DNA from: Lachnospiraceae bacterium
GTDB lineage: Bacteria; Bacillota; Clostridia; Lachnospirales; Lachnospiraceae
Direction of reading: 5' to 3'
Length of the DNA stretch: 64,000 bases
Assembly: GCA_016283575.1 (NCBI GenBank)
Contig: JAEEND010000025.1
Location: 180,035-244,034 of the forward strand
Positions 19,306 through 28,423 of the stretch are shown in pieces; positions within the stretch are counted from its first letter, which is position 1, and the number at the start of each line of letters is the position of its first letter. A program made the translations under genes and the position numbers. A model generated the notes under the pieces. That model was given only the letters and a program-made list of their open reading frames with translations. It did no database searches and was not told the DNA's origin.

Positions 19306-20079
19306 ATGGTTAAAGGACTTTATACAGCATATACCGGAATGATCAATGAACAGCATAGAATGGATACGCTGTCCAATAACCTTGCCAACTCTACAACAGT
19401 AGGCTTTAAAAAAGAAGGTTCTACCAGCCAGGCTTTCAGTGATGTCCTGGCCTACAGGCTTAAGGACCCTACCATCGGCGCCAACATTCCTAAAAGAATG
19501 GGTGTTAACACTCCCGGCGTAAAGATTGGTGAGAACTATACCGATTACAGTCAGGGTTCCTTTAAGATTACCGATAACAGTTATGATCTTGCACTTTCCG
19601 GTGACGGATTCTTCGCCATAGAATTTACCAACAAGGCAGGAGAAACCTCCACCAAGTATACCAGGGATGGTTCTTTTACCCTGACGGAAGAGGGATGGCT
19701 CGTTACCAAGGACGGTAATTACGTAATGGGTGATAACGGACATATACAGATAGATCCGTTAAAAGAAACCAAGATCGATACCACCGGAACCATTTATCAG
19801 GACGACGTGGCAGTTGCCAGGATACGTATCGTCGATTTTGAAGATTATAACTATTTGGAAAAGTACGGAGAAAACCTCCTGCAACCCGTAGAAGGAGCTA
19901 CATATCAAAATCCCAACGTCAAGGTTTATCAGGGATATCTGGAAATGTCCAATGTACAGATAGTAACGGAAATGGTTGATTTGATAGCCATCACGAGACA
20001 GTACGAAGCAAACCAGAAAATAATCCAGTCATACGATAAGACCCTTGATATCGCAGCCAACCAGCTTGGCAGAGTTTAA
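19306..20079 (+). CDS. flgF: Flagellar basal-body rod protein FlgF/FlgG family (FlhO-like)
   Basis: The 257-residue protein has the N-terminal rod/hook signature MVKGLYTAYTGM...LSNNLANSTTVGFKKEG and the C-terminal EMVDLIAITRQYEANQKIIQ helix that packs in the rod core. It corresponds to proximal rod protein FlgF, FlhO in Bacillus. The protein is exported by the flagellar type III system without a signal peptide. ATCGGAGGAAAAGC precedes the ATG, 14 bases after mbl. Confidence 0.88.
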   Translation: MVKGLYTAYTGMINEQHRMDTLSNNLANSTTVGFKKEGSTSQAFSDVLAYRLKDPTIGANIPKRMGVNTPGVKIGENYTDYSQGSFKITDNSYDLALSGDGFFAIEFTNKAGETSTKYTRDGSFTLTEEGWLVTKDGNYVMGDNGHIQIDPLKETKIDTTGTIYQDDVAVARIRIVDFEDYNYLEKYGENLLQPVEGATYQNPNVKVYQGYLEMSNVQIVTEMVDLIAITRQYEANQKIIQSYDKTLDIAANQLGRV

Positions 20080-20094
20080 TGAAAGGAGCTCCAC

Positions 20095-20910
20095 ATGGTA
20101 AGAAGTCTTTGGACAGCCGCAACAGGTATGCGTGCACAGCAGACCAACGTTGATACAATCGCAAATAACCTTGCTAACGTAAATACAGCAGGATATAAAA
20201 CAGAGGTTAATGAATTTAAATCTCTGTTATATCAGACAATTCAGACCAAGACCACCAGCGCTTCAGGTGAGAATAAGCCCATAGGCGCACAGGTAGGTTT
20301 AGGTGTCAGAAACTCATCTATTACATCCATTTTCACGGATGGAGCATTACTTGCAAGTGAAAGCACATCTGCATTTGCTCTTTCTGGAATGGGCTTCTTT
20401 TCCGTAAGAGGTGAAGACGGAAATACTTATTACACAAGAAACGGTAATTTCACATGGGCAATGAACAGTGAAGGCGGTATCGCTCTTACCACAAGTGACG
20501 GACTTATGGTACTTGATACGGAAGGTAATCCCATTTCCTTCAGTTCTGATTACGTATCAAGCCGTATCACCGTAACCGGCGACGGTACCATTTGCTATCC
20601 CGATGAGAACAATAATCCCAGATCTCTCGGTGTGACATTTGGCATCACACAGTTTAATAACCCCGGAGGACTTGAAAAGACAGATTCAGGATTATTCAGA
20701 CAGACAGCAGCCAGCGGACAGCCCATAAACGAAGCTACTTCCGAAGCAGTTCAGAAGACCAAGGTAACACAGGGCTACATTGAAGGCTCCAACGTTCAGG
20801 TAGTGGATGAAATGGTTAACCTTATCACAGCTCAGAGAGCTTACGAATTAAACTCCAAAGCCATTACCGCTTCCGACGAAATGATGCAACAGGCCAACAA
20901 CCTTAGGTAA
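20095..20910 (+). CDS. flgG: Flagellar basal-body rod protein FlgG (FlhP-like)
   Basis: The 271-residue distal rod protein has the signature MVRSLWTAATGM...VDTIANNLANVNTAGYKTE at the N-terminus and VQVVDEMVNLITAQRAYELNSKAI at the C-terminus. It pairs with the preceding FlgF-type protein to build the rod between the MS ring and hook. GAAAGGAGCTCC precedes the ATG. The TAA stop lies inside a perfect 13-bp palindrome that begins the paired repeat at 20906-20965. Confidence 0.92.
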   Translation: MVRSLWTAATGMRAQQTNVDTIANNLANVNTAGYKTEVNEFKSLLYQTIQTKTTSASGENKPIGAQVGLGVRNSSITSIFTDGALLASESTSAFALSGMGFFSVRGEDGNTYYTRNGNFTWAMNSEGGIALTTSDGLMVLDTEGNPISFSSDYVSSRITVTGDGTICYPDENNNPRSLGVTFGITQFNNPGGLEKTDSGLFRQTAASGQPINEATSEAVQKTKVTQGYIEGSNVQVVDEMVNLITAQRAYELNSKAITASDEMMQQANNLR

Positions 20911-20965
20911 AAAATTACAACGTAATTTTTTACCGGGACAATAAATTCCGTAGGAATTAATTGTA
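20906..20965. repeat. Paired odd-centred palindromes (site B) overlapping the flgG stop codon
   Basis: The first palindrome, 20906-20934, has two perfect 13-base arms and an AAC loop and contains the flgG TAA. The second, 20937-20965, has a GTA loop and one internal mismatch plus a mismatched outermost pair. It resembles the second palindrome of site A: both begin GACAATAAATT and end ATTGTA. The two palindromes are two bases apart, exactly as at site A. The 3' arm of the first carries a T6 run inside the stem, not after it. Confidence 0.75.
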
Positions 20966-21004
20966 TTAGGTTATCGGACAATTATGGAATTTTGAGGTAC
21001 TCAC

Positions 21005-21343
21005 ATGGATATGGACATTAATTCTATCAGTAATCTCTATACCGATTATATTAAAAACAATAAAGATGTTCTTTCTAAGAGTATTGAAGGTAAGGACTTT
21101 TCCAAGGCCACCGATGATGAGCTCATGGGAGCCTGCAAGAAGTTTGAAGCTTACTTTTTAGAGCAGTGCTTTAAAGAAATGTGGAAAACCACCGGAGCAG
21201 CCGAAAAAAGCGGCTCCATGGGAACTCTCGTGGAATACTACGAAGAGAATATGATCCAGAAACTTTCCGAACAGTCTACGGAAAAAGAAAGTCTGGGGCT
21301 TGCTCAGATGCTCTATGAACAAATGAAAAGAAATTACGAATAA
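21005..21343 (+). CDS. Rod-binding protein (FlgJ N-terminal domain family)
   Basis: The 112-residue protein consists only of the rod-binding domain, with the family core ACKKFEAYFLEQCFKEMWKT and a C-terminal LAQMLYEQMKRNY. It lacks the C-terminal peptidoglycan hydrolase domain of proteobacterial FlgJ, as is common in Firmicutes, so wall penetration by the rod would need a separate hydrolase. In the family the domain caps or chaperones the growing rod. GAGG precedes the ATG. It follows flgG after the palindromic spacer and is four bases upstream of recD2. Confidence 0.85.
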   Translation: MDMDINSISNLYTDYIKNNKDVLSKSIEGKDFSKATDDELMGACKKFEAYFLEQCFKEMWKTTGAAEKSGSMGTLVEYYEENMIQKLSEQSTEKESLGLAQMLYEQMKRNYE

Positions 21344-21346
21344 AAC

Positions 21347-23557
21347 ATGGAAACTATAAAAGGTTACGTATCAGGTATTCGCTACAGAAATCCCGAAAAC
21401 GGTTATACGGTGCTGTCGCTGCAGACAGAAGATGCTGAAGAGACCGTAGTCGGGAATTTTCTATCTGTGTCCGAAGGGGAGATGTTGCAGGTCTCCGGAG
21501 AATGGACAATTCACCCTATCTATGACAAACAATTGAAAATGCAAAGCTATAAAACCGTGGAGCTTACAGACAGAGCCGCGGTGCTCCGGTATCTTAGTTC
21601 CGGCGTGATTAAAGGAGTAGGCGCCGCTCTTGCCGAGCGTATAGTTAAGGAGTTCGGAGATGATACCTTCCGCGTAATGGAAGAAGAACCAGAATTATTA
21701 GAGCGTGTTAAAGGTATATCACTAAATAAAGCCCGCGAGATCGGAATAATCATGCAGGAAAAGAAGGGCTACAGGGAAGCCATGATCTTCCTTGGAAAAT
21801 ATGGCATTGGAAACACCCTTGCCATAAAAATCTATACTGAATACGGCGACAGGATCTACAAGATCATAACGGAGAATCCCTATAAACTCGCTGAAGACAT
21901 TTCCGGCGTAGGTTTTAAGACTGCCGATGAGATCGCTGCGAAAATCGGCGTAAAAACCGATTCCGAATATAGAATAAAAAGCGGAATTCTTTATGTGCTT
22001 TCTCTTGGTCTTGCAAGAGGACATATGTATTTACCGAAGTCCGAGCTTATCCGTGAGACGGTGGAGATGCTTGGGATCGGAGAAGAAGCCATTGCTCCCG
22101 AAATAAATAACCTCCTCATGGATTCGAAGATAGTGATTAAAGATGACAAAGTCTTTGCCATCATGAATTACAGAGTGGAAACCAAAACCGCAGGGCTTCT
22201 TCGCGCCATTGCAGAGTATGGCGATACCGTCAATGAAGAAAGAACGCTTAAGAGCATAGATAAAATAGCCGAAGAGAATGAAATCTATCTTGATGACCTT
22301 CAGAAAAAAGCCGTATTAAACGCGGTTACGGAAGGAATCTCGATAATAACCGGCGGTCCCGGAACGGGTAAGACCACCACAATAAAAGCTATCATCCATT
22401 ATTTTGAAAAAGAAGGTCTCGATTTTGCTCTGGCTGCACCAACGGGAAGAGCGGCAAAACGTATGACGGAAGCTACGGGTTACGAAGCATCTACCATTCA
22501 CAGACTTCTTGAACTTAACGGAGCATTGACCGATTCCAAAGAGGATGCTGTTTTTGAGAGAAATGAAGATAATCCCTTGGAGGTTGATGCTATCATAATC
22601 GATGAAATGTCCATGGTAGATATCTTTCTTTTTAAATCATTGCTTTCGGCTCTTCCGAACGGAGCAAGGCTTGTGCTGGTGGGAGATGCCGATCAGTTAC
22701 CCAGTGTGGGTCCGGGCCAGGTGCTTAAGGATTTGATCGAAAGCCGTGTTTTCAAATTAACGAGGCTTGAAAAGATATACCGCCAGGAAGGCACCGGAGA
22801 CATAGTATTAAATGCTCACAGAATAAATAAAGGAGAAGAGATCGAAGCCAATAAAGGCAGTAAGGATTTCTTTTTCATAGAACGCGGAGAAGCGGAAAAG
22901 GTGCTTCTTAACACGGTGGAGCTTATTACAAAGAGCCTTCCGCCATACACAGGCTCGAAACCATTTGACATTCAGGTACTGACACCAATGCGTAAGGGGA
23001 TACTTGGCGTCGTATCTCTGAATAAATATCTGCAGGATGCTCTTAATCCGCCATCGCCCGACAAGAGCGAGCATCTGTACGGTGATAACCTCTTCAGAGA
23101 AGGGGATAAAGTAATGCAGATAAAGAATAATTACAAGGCTACATGGGAAGTCCTCGGCAAGTTCGATATTCCGGTAGACAGCGGAACGGGAGTCTTTAAC
23201 GGTGATATGGGACGTATCGTCAGGATTAACAATGCGCTTTCCGAAGTGGTTGTGGAGTTTGATGACAAAAGAAGGGTTAGCTACCCCTTTGCAAGTCTCG
23301 ACGAGCTAGAACTTGCCTATGCCATCACGATTCATAAATCACAGGGAAGCGAATATGATACGGTGATCATACCCATACTCAGCGGTCCTAAGCAGCTTTT
23401 AAACAGAAATCTGTTGTATACCGGCGTAACAAGGGCAAAAAACTGCCTTTGCTTACTGGGGAGCCGGGAAACAGTTCGGGAGAAGATCTCTAATAATTGC
23501 GAGAATCTAAGATATACAGGATTAAGATCTCGCATATTGGAGGCTTTTAAAAATTGA
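21347..23557 (+). CDS. recD2: ATP-dependent DNA helicase RecD2 (RecD/TraA family)
   Basis: The 736-residue SF1B helicase has an N-terminal OB-like region (MRYRNPENGYTVL-type start, about 1-75), helix-hairpin-helix repeats (about 80-200), then helicase motifs: Walker A GGPGTGKTTT near residue 340, IIDEMSMVD, LVGDADQLPSVGPGQ, and C-terminal YAITIHKSQGSEYDTV and YTGVTRAK. RecD2 works without RecBC in Firmicutes and acts in repair and replication-fork processing. It starts three bases after the rod-binding gene and overlaps comF by four bases, so it is embedded in a motility/competence-type operon. Confidence 0.93.
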   Translation: METIKGYVSGIRYRNPENGYTVLSLQTEDAEETVVGNFLSVSEGEMLQVSGEWTIHPIYDKQLKMQSYKTVELTDRAAVLRYLSSGVIKGVGAALAERIVKEFGDDTFRVMEEEPELLERVKGISLNKAREIGIIMQEKKGYREAMIFLGKYGIGNTLAIKIYTEYGDRIYKIITENPYKLAEDISGVGFKTADEIAAKIGVKTDSEYRIKSGILYVLSLGLARGHMYLPKSELIRETVEMLGIGEEAIAPEINNLLMDSKIVIKDDKVFAIMNYRVETKTAGLLRAIAEYGDTVNEERTLKSIDKIAEENEIYLDDLQKKAVLNAVTEGISIITGGPGTGKTTTIKAIIHYFEKEGLDFALAAPTGRAAKRMTEATGYEASTIHRLLELNGALTDSKEDAVFERNEDNPLEVDAIIIDEMSMVDIFLFKSLLSALPNGARLVLVGDADQLPSVGPGQVLKDLIESRVFKLTRLEKIYRQEGTGDIVLNAHRINKGEEIEANKGSKDFFFIERGEAEKVLLNTVELITKSLPPYTGSKPFDIQVLTPMRKGILGVVSLNKYLQDALNPPSPDKSEHLYGDNLFREGDKVMQIKNNYKATWEVLGKFDIPVDSGTGVFNGDMGRIVRINNALSEVVVEFDDKRRVSYPFASLDELELAYAITIHKSQGSEYDTVIIPILSGPKQLLNRNLLYTGVTRAKNCLCLLGSRETVREKISNNCENLRYTGLRSRILEAFKN

Positions 23558-24252
23558 ATTTGATCAAGTTTCTTTTTCCAAGAAAGTGCGTCATGTGTGA
23601 CAGAGCCGTAGCAGAAGGAGGAAATCCCGGAGGATTCTGTCCAAAATGCGCAGCAAAGCTTAAGCCGGTCAGGGGAGCTGTCTGCTTAACCTGCGGACGA
23701 CCTGTGGAAAAACAGAGGGAATATTGCACAGACTGTGGAGAAAACCGCCACGAATTCAAGTCAGGGAGATTTTCTTTCAGATATTCGGACATTGCCGATT
23801 CCGTGTATCGCTTTAAATATGACAAACATCCGGAGTATGCACGTACCTATGCAGAGGTTTTATATAAAGAGCTTAAGCCATGGATCGAAAGCCTTGATGC
23901 TGAAGCGCTGATACCTGTGCCCATTCACAAAAAGAGGTTTTTGAAGCGAGGATTTAATCAGTCTGCGCTTCTTGCAAAAGAACTTTCAAAGCTATCCGGC
24001 ATACCCCTTTATGAGAATTATGTTGTGCGAAATAAAAACACTCTTCCGCAAAAGAATTTTGACCGGAAAGAGCGTCAAATTAATGTAAAAAATTCTTTTA
24101 TATGCACTGAAAATAGTGTAAAATTAAGTAACGCAATATTAATTGATGATATCTATACTACAGGTAGTACATTGGATTCTGTGACTGGGGTATTAAAGGC
24201 TCGGGGAATCCGAAATGTTTACTTTATAACCATAACAGCTGCGGGAACATAA
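23554..24252 (+). CDS. comF: ComF family phosphoribosyltransferase-like protein
   Basis: The 232-residue protein has an N-terminal zinc ribbon with four CXXC-type pairs (CVMCDR, CPKCAAK, CLTCGRP, CTDCGEN) and a C-terminal type I PRTase domain with the PRPP loop ILIDDIYTTGSTLDS near residue 197. ComFC-type proteins are linked to DNA uptake and recombination. The TTG start at 23554 is chosen because GGAGG lies ten bases upstream and the start overlaps the recD2 stop by four bases. No comFA or comFB is present in the window. Confidence 0.88.
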   Translation: MNLIKFLFPRKCVMCDRAVAEGGNPGGFCPKCAAKLKPVRGAVCLTCGRPVEKQREYCTDCGENRHEFKSGRFSFRYSDIADSVYRFKYDKHPEYARTYAEVLYKELKPWIESLDAEALIPVPIHKKRFLKRGFNQSALLAKELSKLSGIPLYENYVVRNKNTLPQKNFDRKERQINVKNSFICTENSVKLSNAILIDDIYTTGSTLDSVTGVLKARGIRNVYFITITAAGT

Positions 24253-24275
24253 GAAGAACACATGGAGGATTGTGT

Positions 24276-24683
24276 ATGAACGCTAGAAACTGTAGAAAAT
24301 GTGGCAGACTATTCAATTATGCAATGGGCCCTATTATGTGTCAGCAATGCAGAGATGCCCTTGAAGGAAAGTTCAAGGAGGTTAAGGATTACATCCAGCA
24401 GCATCCTGCCTGCGGAATTCAGGAAGTATCCAGAGAATGCGATGTTGAAACATCTCAGATTCAGCAGTGGTTACGTGAGGAACGTCTTGAATTTACGGCT
24501 GATTCCATGGTTCAGTTAAATTGCGAAGGCTGCGGCGCCCCCATCAGAAGCGGCAGATACTGTGATAGATGTAAGACCAGTATGACTAACGGCTTTAATC
24601 AGATATTGAGACAGGCTGCTCCTCCTCCGCCGACAGTAAGTAAGGATCCTAAGGATTCGCCGAAAATGCGTTATCTTAATTAG
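24276..24683 (+). CDS. yvyF: YvyF/TIGR03826 family flagellar operon protein
   Basis: The 135-residue protein has an N-terminal CRKCGRLFNYAMGPIMCQQC zinc ribbon, a central MerR/HTH-like region (about 35-75: VSRECDVETSQIQQWLREERL), and a second ribbon, CEGCGAPIRSGRYCDRC. This domain order is that of the YvyF family found beside comF and flgM in Bacillus. The ATG at 24276 follows GGAGG at proper spacing. Its exact role is unknown; a regulatory function in late flagellar gene expression is usually presumed. No flgM follows here. Confidence 0.8.
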   Translation: MNARNCRKCGRLFNYAMGPIMCQQCRDALEGKFKEVKDYIQQHPACGIQEVSRECDVETSQIQQWLREERLEFTADSMVQLNCEGCGAPIRSGRYCDRCKTSMTNGFNQILRQAAPPPPTVSKDPKDSPKMRYLN

Positions 24684-24719
24684 GTGCCTTGGGGGGAATC
24701 TAATTATTCAGGGTGAGTT

Positions 24720-25130
24720 ATGCTAAATGAAGAAAGAGTGAAACTGATGACCAGACTCGCTTCCTATGAAGCCGGCGAGGGAAAGAAAAATTCTTCTCTT
24801 GTAAGTCACTTCAGAAGCGATTACGTGGGTCTCCAGGTATTTAAGGCTGTCATATGTGCCACACTTGCATATATGATAGCTTTTGGTGTGTATTTATATT
24901 CTGATTTTGAGAATTTCATGCTCAATATCTACAAGCTTGATCTGTTGGAGTTTGCTACGGGGATACTTAAATCATATGTGATTTTCGTGGTTTCTTATTG
25001 TGTCATAGTCTACATAGTATGCTCCTTTAAATACGGAAAAGCTCGAAGAAACCTTAAGCGTTATTTCAATAACCTGAAGTTTCTTAATTCCATGTATAAA
25101 GAGAATGGTTCGGAGGGAGAACTGAAATAA
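24720..25130 (+). CDS. Uncharacterised two-TM membrane protein in the cdaA operon
   Basis: The 136-residue protein is not one I can place in a family. An N-terminal soluble part (about 1-35) is followed by a membrane segment near 42-60, a second near 85-108, and a basic cytoplasmic tail. The start has a GGGTGAG upstream. Its stop overlaps the start of the next membrane-protein gene by one base, which in turn overlaps cdaA, so all of these are translated from one message. This context suggests a role near the cyclic di-AMP synthase or the cell envelope, but nothing in the sequence defines it. Confidence 0.6.
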   Translation: MLNEERVKLMTRLASYEAGEGKKNSSLVSHFRSDYVGLQVFKAVICATLAYMIAFGVYLYSDFENFMLNIYKLDLLEFATGILKSYVIFVVSYCVIVYIVCSFKYGKARRNLKRYFNNLKFLNSMYKENGSEGELK

Positions 25131-26251
25131 TGAGAGAGTTACGCGGATTAAAAGAATCCATCAAGCAATTCGTGGGAAGAAACGAAGCTATCGTTTTTCC
25201 TGTTTTAAAATTCCTGCTTGCCTTTGTGGCATTGTTGCAGATCAACTCAAAGCTTGGATACATGGCAAAGCTTGCCAATCTTCCCATCGCTTTGATTGTT
25301 GCTTTGGCAGCATCTTTTTTGCCCATCAATTTAACACTTATCATATTGGCTCTTATAATTACCGCCAATGTTTACGCAATGTCCATGGAATGCGCACTTT
25401 TGGTGCTTGCCATGTTTGTGATTCTGTTCCTGCTTTATTTCAGATTCGCTTCAAAGGATTCCGTGGCAGCAGCACTTACTCCAATGATGTCTGTAATGGG
25501 TATTCCTCATACGATCCCTGTTTCAATGGGTCTTGTGGGTTCCCTTTCGTCAATGGTTTCCGTATGCTGCGGTACTGTTATTTATTATGTACTTAAGTTT
25601 ATTTCCGATAATGCGGAAGCTATCATGTCAACGGATGAAGATACTGTGATGTCCTTTAAGGAAGTAGTTACCGGCGTTGTGGGAAACAGAGATATGTTCG
25701 TTGTAGCAGCTGCCTTTGCCCTTACAGTAATGGTGGTGTACATAATCAGAAGATCCAGTATTGACAATTCCTGGCTCATAGCTATTTTTGCAGGTAACAT
25801 TGTCTGCTTCATGACCCTCCTCATCGGAAATGTTGCGGCACATGCTCACGTAAATATGGGTCTTGCTTTCTTAGGAATAATAATTTCAATAATTCTTAAT
25901 ATAATTTTACAGTTTTTCTGCTTTGACTTGAACTATAATCGCACTGAAAAAGTTCAGTTCGAGGATGATGAATATTACTACTATGTCAAGGCAGTACCCA
26001 AGAACGTGTTGGTTGAAGCTGATAATTCAGGTTCAGAAAGAGTGAGAAAAGCTCCCGAAAGAAGAGTGGAACGTCCTCATTATGAAGAAGAATCGGCTGC
26101 AAAAACAGAAGTCAGAAGAAGAGCGGCGGAAGCTGCAAGAAATACACAGAGGAGAGGAGCAACAAAGCCTGCAGATTTGAACAAAGGTCCATTTGGATTA
26201 AGTGGTGGACGACCTGCCGGCGAAGGAAGACGGAATGGACAGAATAATTGA
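25130..26251 (+). CDS. Uncharacterised polytopic membrane protein upstream of cdaA
   Basis: The 373-residue protein has about eight to ten hydrophobic segments in residues 20-275, followed by a charged, arginine-rich and probably disordered cytoplasmic tail of roughly 95 residues (QFEDDEYYYYVK... to the end, rich in R, E, G and N). No transporter motif was recognised, although such proteins are sometimes labelled permeases. The gene overlaps its upstream neighbour by one base and cdaA by 17 bases. The long basic tail could bind protein or nucleic acid; that is speculation. Confidence 0.6.
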   Translation: MRELRGLKESIKQFVGRNEAIVFPVLKFLLAFVALLQINSKLGYMAKLANLPIALIVALAASFLPINLTLIILALIITANVYAMSMECALLVLAMFVILFLLYFRFASKDSVAAALTPMMSVMGIPHTIPVSMGLVGSLSSMVSVCCGTVIYYVLKFISDNAEAIMSTDEDTVMSFKEVVTGVVGNRDMFVVAAAFALTVMVVYIIRRSSIDNSWLIAIFAGNIVCFMTLLIGNVAAHAHVNMGLAFLGIIISIILNIILQFFCFDLNYNRTEKVQFEDDEYYYYVKAVPKNVLVEADNSGSERVRKAPERRVERPHYEEESAAKTEVRRRAAEAARNTQRRGATKPADLNKGPFGLSGGRPAGEGRRNGQNN

Positions 26252-27101
26252 ATTCTTTAGATTTAATCTAGATAAATTCAATATGCCCGAAATCACATGG
26301 ACTGATTTTGTGGAGATAATCGTAATTGCCTTTTTGATTTATGAGATCTTACTTTGGATCAAAAATACCAAAGCATGGTCCCTTATGAAAGGTATTGTGG
26401 TTATCGTTGTCTTTTTGCTCATAGCTGAATTCTTTGAAATGAGCACGATCCTGTGGATTGCCAACAAGCTCTTCACCATCGCTGCTACGGTTATCGTGGT
26501 AGTATTCCAGCCTGAACTTCGAAAAGCTTTGGAACAGCTGGGAAGAAGAAACTTCTTATCATCTGTGATGCCTTTTGACAACAGCAAGGACTACGAAGGC
26601 CGTTTTTCGGATAAGACTATTTCTGAAATCATTCGTGCCTGCAATGAGATGGCCAAGGTTAAAACAGGTGCTCTCATTGTAATTGAGCAGGAGAACTCAC
26701 TAGCCGATGTAATAAGAACAGGCATTGAAGTTGACGCTCTTTTATCAAGTCAGCTTTTAATAAATATCTTTGAACATAACACTCCCCTTCATGATGGGGC
26801 GGTTGTGGTCCGTGGTGACAGAGTTGTAGCGGCAACCTGTTATCTTCCTCTTTCAGATAATCTTTCCTTAAGTAAAGAACTCGGTACAAGACACAGAGCC
26901 GGTGTCGGTATATCCGAAAACACCGATTCGCTTACGATCATCGTATCCGAAGAAACCGGCCGTATCAGTATTGCTTATGAAGGTGAATTAGTAAGAAACG
27001 TGGATCAGGAAAGCTTCCGCAAGCGTCTCGAAATAATTCAGAACAAGCATGAAATAGAAAAGAAACATTTTCTCTTTAAATCAAAGGGAGGTACAAAATG
27101 A
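26235..27101 (+). CDS. cdaA: Diadenylate cyclase CdaA
   Basis: The 288-residue enzyme makes cyclic di-AMP from two ATP at the membrane. Three N-terminal membrane segments (about 20-95) precede the DAC domain, with the catalytic HDGAVVVRGDRVVAA and the ATP-binding GTRHRAGVGISENTD both intact. The start at 26235 (MDRIIEFFRF) is preferred over an upstream frame start because it gives the normal family length and follows GAAGGAAGA. It overlaps the previous gene by 17 bases and cdaR by four bases. Confidence 0.94.
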   Translation: MDRIIEFFRFNLDKFNMPEITWTDFVEIIVIAFLIYEILLWIKNTKAWSLMKGIVVIVVFLLIAEFFEMSTILWIANKLFTIAATVIVVVFQPELRKALEQLGRRNFLSSVMPFDNSKDYEGRFSDKTISEIIRACNEMAKVKTGALIVIEQENSLADVIRTGIEVDALLSSQLLINIFEHNTPLHDGAVVVRGDRVVAATCYLPLSDNLSLSKELGTRHRAGVGISENTDSLTIIVSEETGRISIAYEGELVRNVDQESFRKRLEIIQNKHEIEKKHFLFKSKGGTK

Positions 27102-28408
27102 TGGCCTCTTTAAAAGAAAGATTTACACTTCAAAGGCTTACCAATAACTGGGGGCTTAAGCTGATATCTCTGGTGACTGCGGTCATCATGTGGATGATCG
27201 TTGTGAACATCAATGACCCCATTGTGCCGCAGACCTATAAAAACGTGCAGGTAAGATTCATAAACGAGCAGGTGGTAACGGGAAATGGAAAGACCATTCA
27301 GATAGTGAATGACTCCGATGTTATAAACACCATTACTGTAAGAGCTCAGAGAAGCATTATCAGAGAGCTTGGTAACTCCAATGACTATATAATGGCCGTT
27401 GCAGATTTCAATAACCTGTCAAAGGACGGCACAGTGGTGCCCATTGAGATAAGCACAACCAAGTATCCCGACAAGATTGACAGCATCAGAGCAAGTGATT
27501 CAACTCTTTCCGTAAAGATTGAAGACAGAAAAGAAATACAGCTTCCGATATTGGCCAAGGCAACGGGAGATTTGGAAAGCGGATATATTTTAGGTAATAT
27601 CACAACCGCTCAGAACCAGGTAAGGATCAGCGGGCCGGAATCCATTGTAAACTCAATCGCCAGTGCCAATGTTGAAATACCGGTAACAGGCTTTAGTGAG
27701 AATATTACTTCCATTGCGGATATTGTTCTTAAAGACAATGAAGGTAACGAAGTTTCCTCTGAGTACTTAAACATGAATGTTTCAAGTGTCAGTGTTGATG
27801 TAGAGATTCTTGCAACAAAGAGACTTCCCATATTCTTCTCAACTATGGGTGAAGCTCTGGACGGCTACGGTGTAACCGGGGAAATCCTTTGTGATCCCGA
27901 GACTATAGTGGTTGCAGGTTCCAAGGATACCATTGCAGATTTAAAAGAAATCGACATCCCTTCAAGCGAACTAAATATCACAGGTTATTCCAGTGATCTG
28001 ACCGTAGTGGTGGATGTTAAAAAATATCTTCCTCAGGGAACATGTCTTGCAGACAGCAGCTTCTCGGGCAACGTATCCATAACGGTTTACATCGAGCCCT
28101 ACGAAGAAGAAAACTATGCGGTATATTTAAACAAGATTGAAATAAAGAATGTACCTGCGGGATTCACGGCTTCATTCCCTAAAAAGAATGATGTGGTGGA
28201 ATTCACCTTAAAGGGTCTTAAGCAGAACTTTGAAAAGGTACAGCTTTCAAGTCTCGATTATAAAGTTGATTTTGATGACTATCTCTTGGTCAACAATATT
28301 AAGGAATTCAAGGAAGGTACTTATGAGCTGCCTTTGGTACTTGAATTACCTGACGGCATCAGATGTGATGACGTGATCTATGTTACCGTAGAACTTACGG
28401 AAGAATAA
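27098..28408 (+). CDS. cdaR: CdaR, YbbR-domain regulator of diadenylate cyclase
   Basis: The 436-residue protein has one N-terminal membrane segment (about 20-38, LKLISLVTAVIMWMIVVNIN) and an extracytoplasmic part made of repeated YbbR domains, with the recurring pattern of 'V.V.G....V..I' (for example ATGDLESGYILGNITTAQNQ and GEALDGYGVTGEILCDPETI). CdaR binds CdaA and modulates c-di-AMP synthesis. The gene overlaps cdaA by four bases and is 15 bases before glmM, the standard Firmicutes order. Confidence 0.9.
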   Translation: MMASLKERFTLQRLTNNWGLKLISLVTAVIMWMIVVNINDPIVPQTYKNVQVRFINEQVVTGNGKTIQIVNDSDVINTITVRAQRSIIRELGNSNDYIMAVADFNNLSKDGTVVPIEISTTKYPDKIDSIRASDSTLSVKIEDRKEIQLPILAKATGDLESGYILGNITTAQNQVRISGPESIVNSIASANVEIPVTGFSENITSIADIVLKDNEGNEVSSEYLNMNVSSVSVDVEILATKRLPIFFSTMGEALDGYGVTGEILCDPETIVVAGSKDTIADLKEIDIPSSELNITGYSSDLTVVVDVKKYLPQGTCLADSSFSGNVSITVYIEPYEEENYAVYLNKIEIKNVPAGFTASFPKKNDVVEFTLKGLKQNFEKVQLSSLDYKVDFDDYLLVNNIKEFKEGTYELPLVLELPDGIRCDDVIYVTVELTEE

Positions 28409-28423
28409 TAGGAGTTATTTAAG

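Noticed and set aside
18856..19743. Long minus-strand open frame (295 codons) opposite mbl and the flgF-type gene
   Set aside because: It lies fully antisense to two well-supported genes, has no ribosome site and no recognisable motif; it is a shadow of codon bias.
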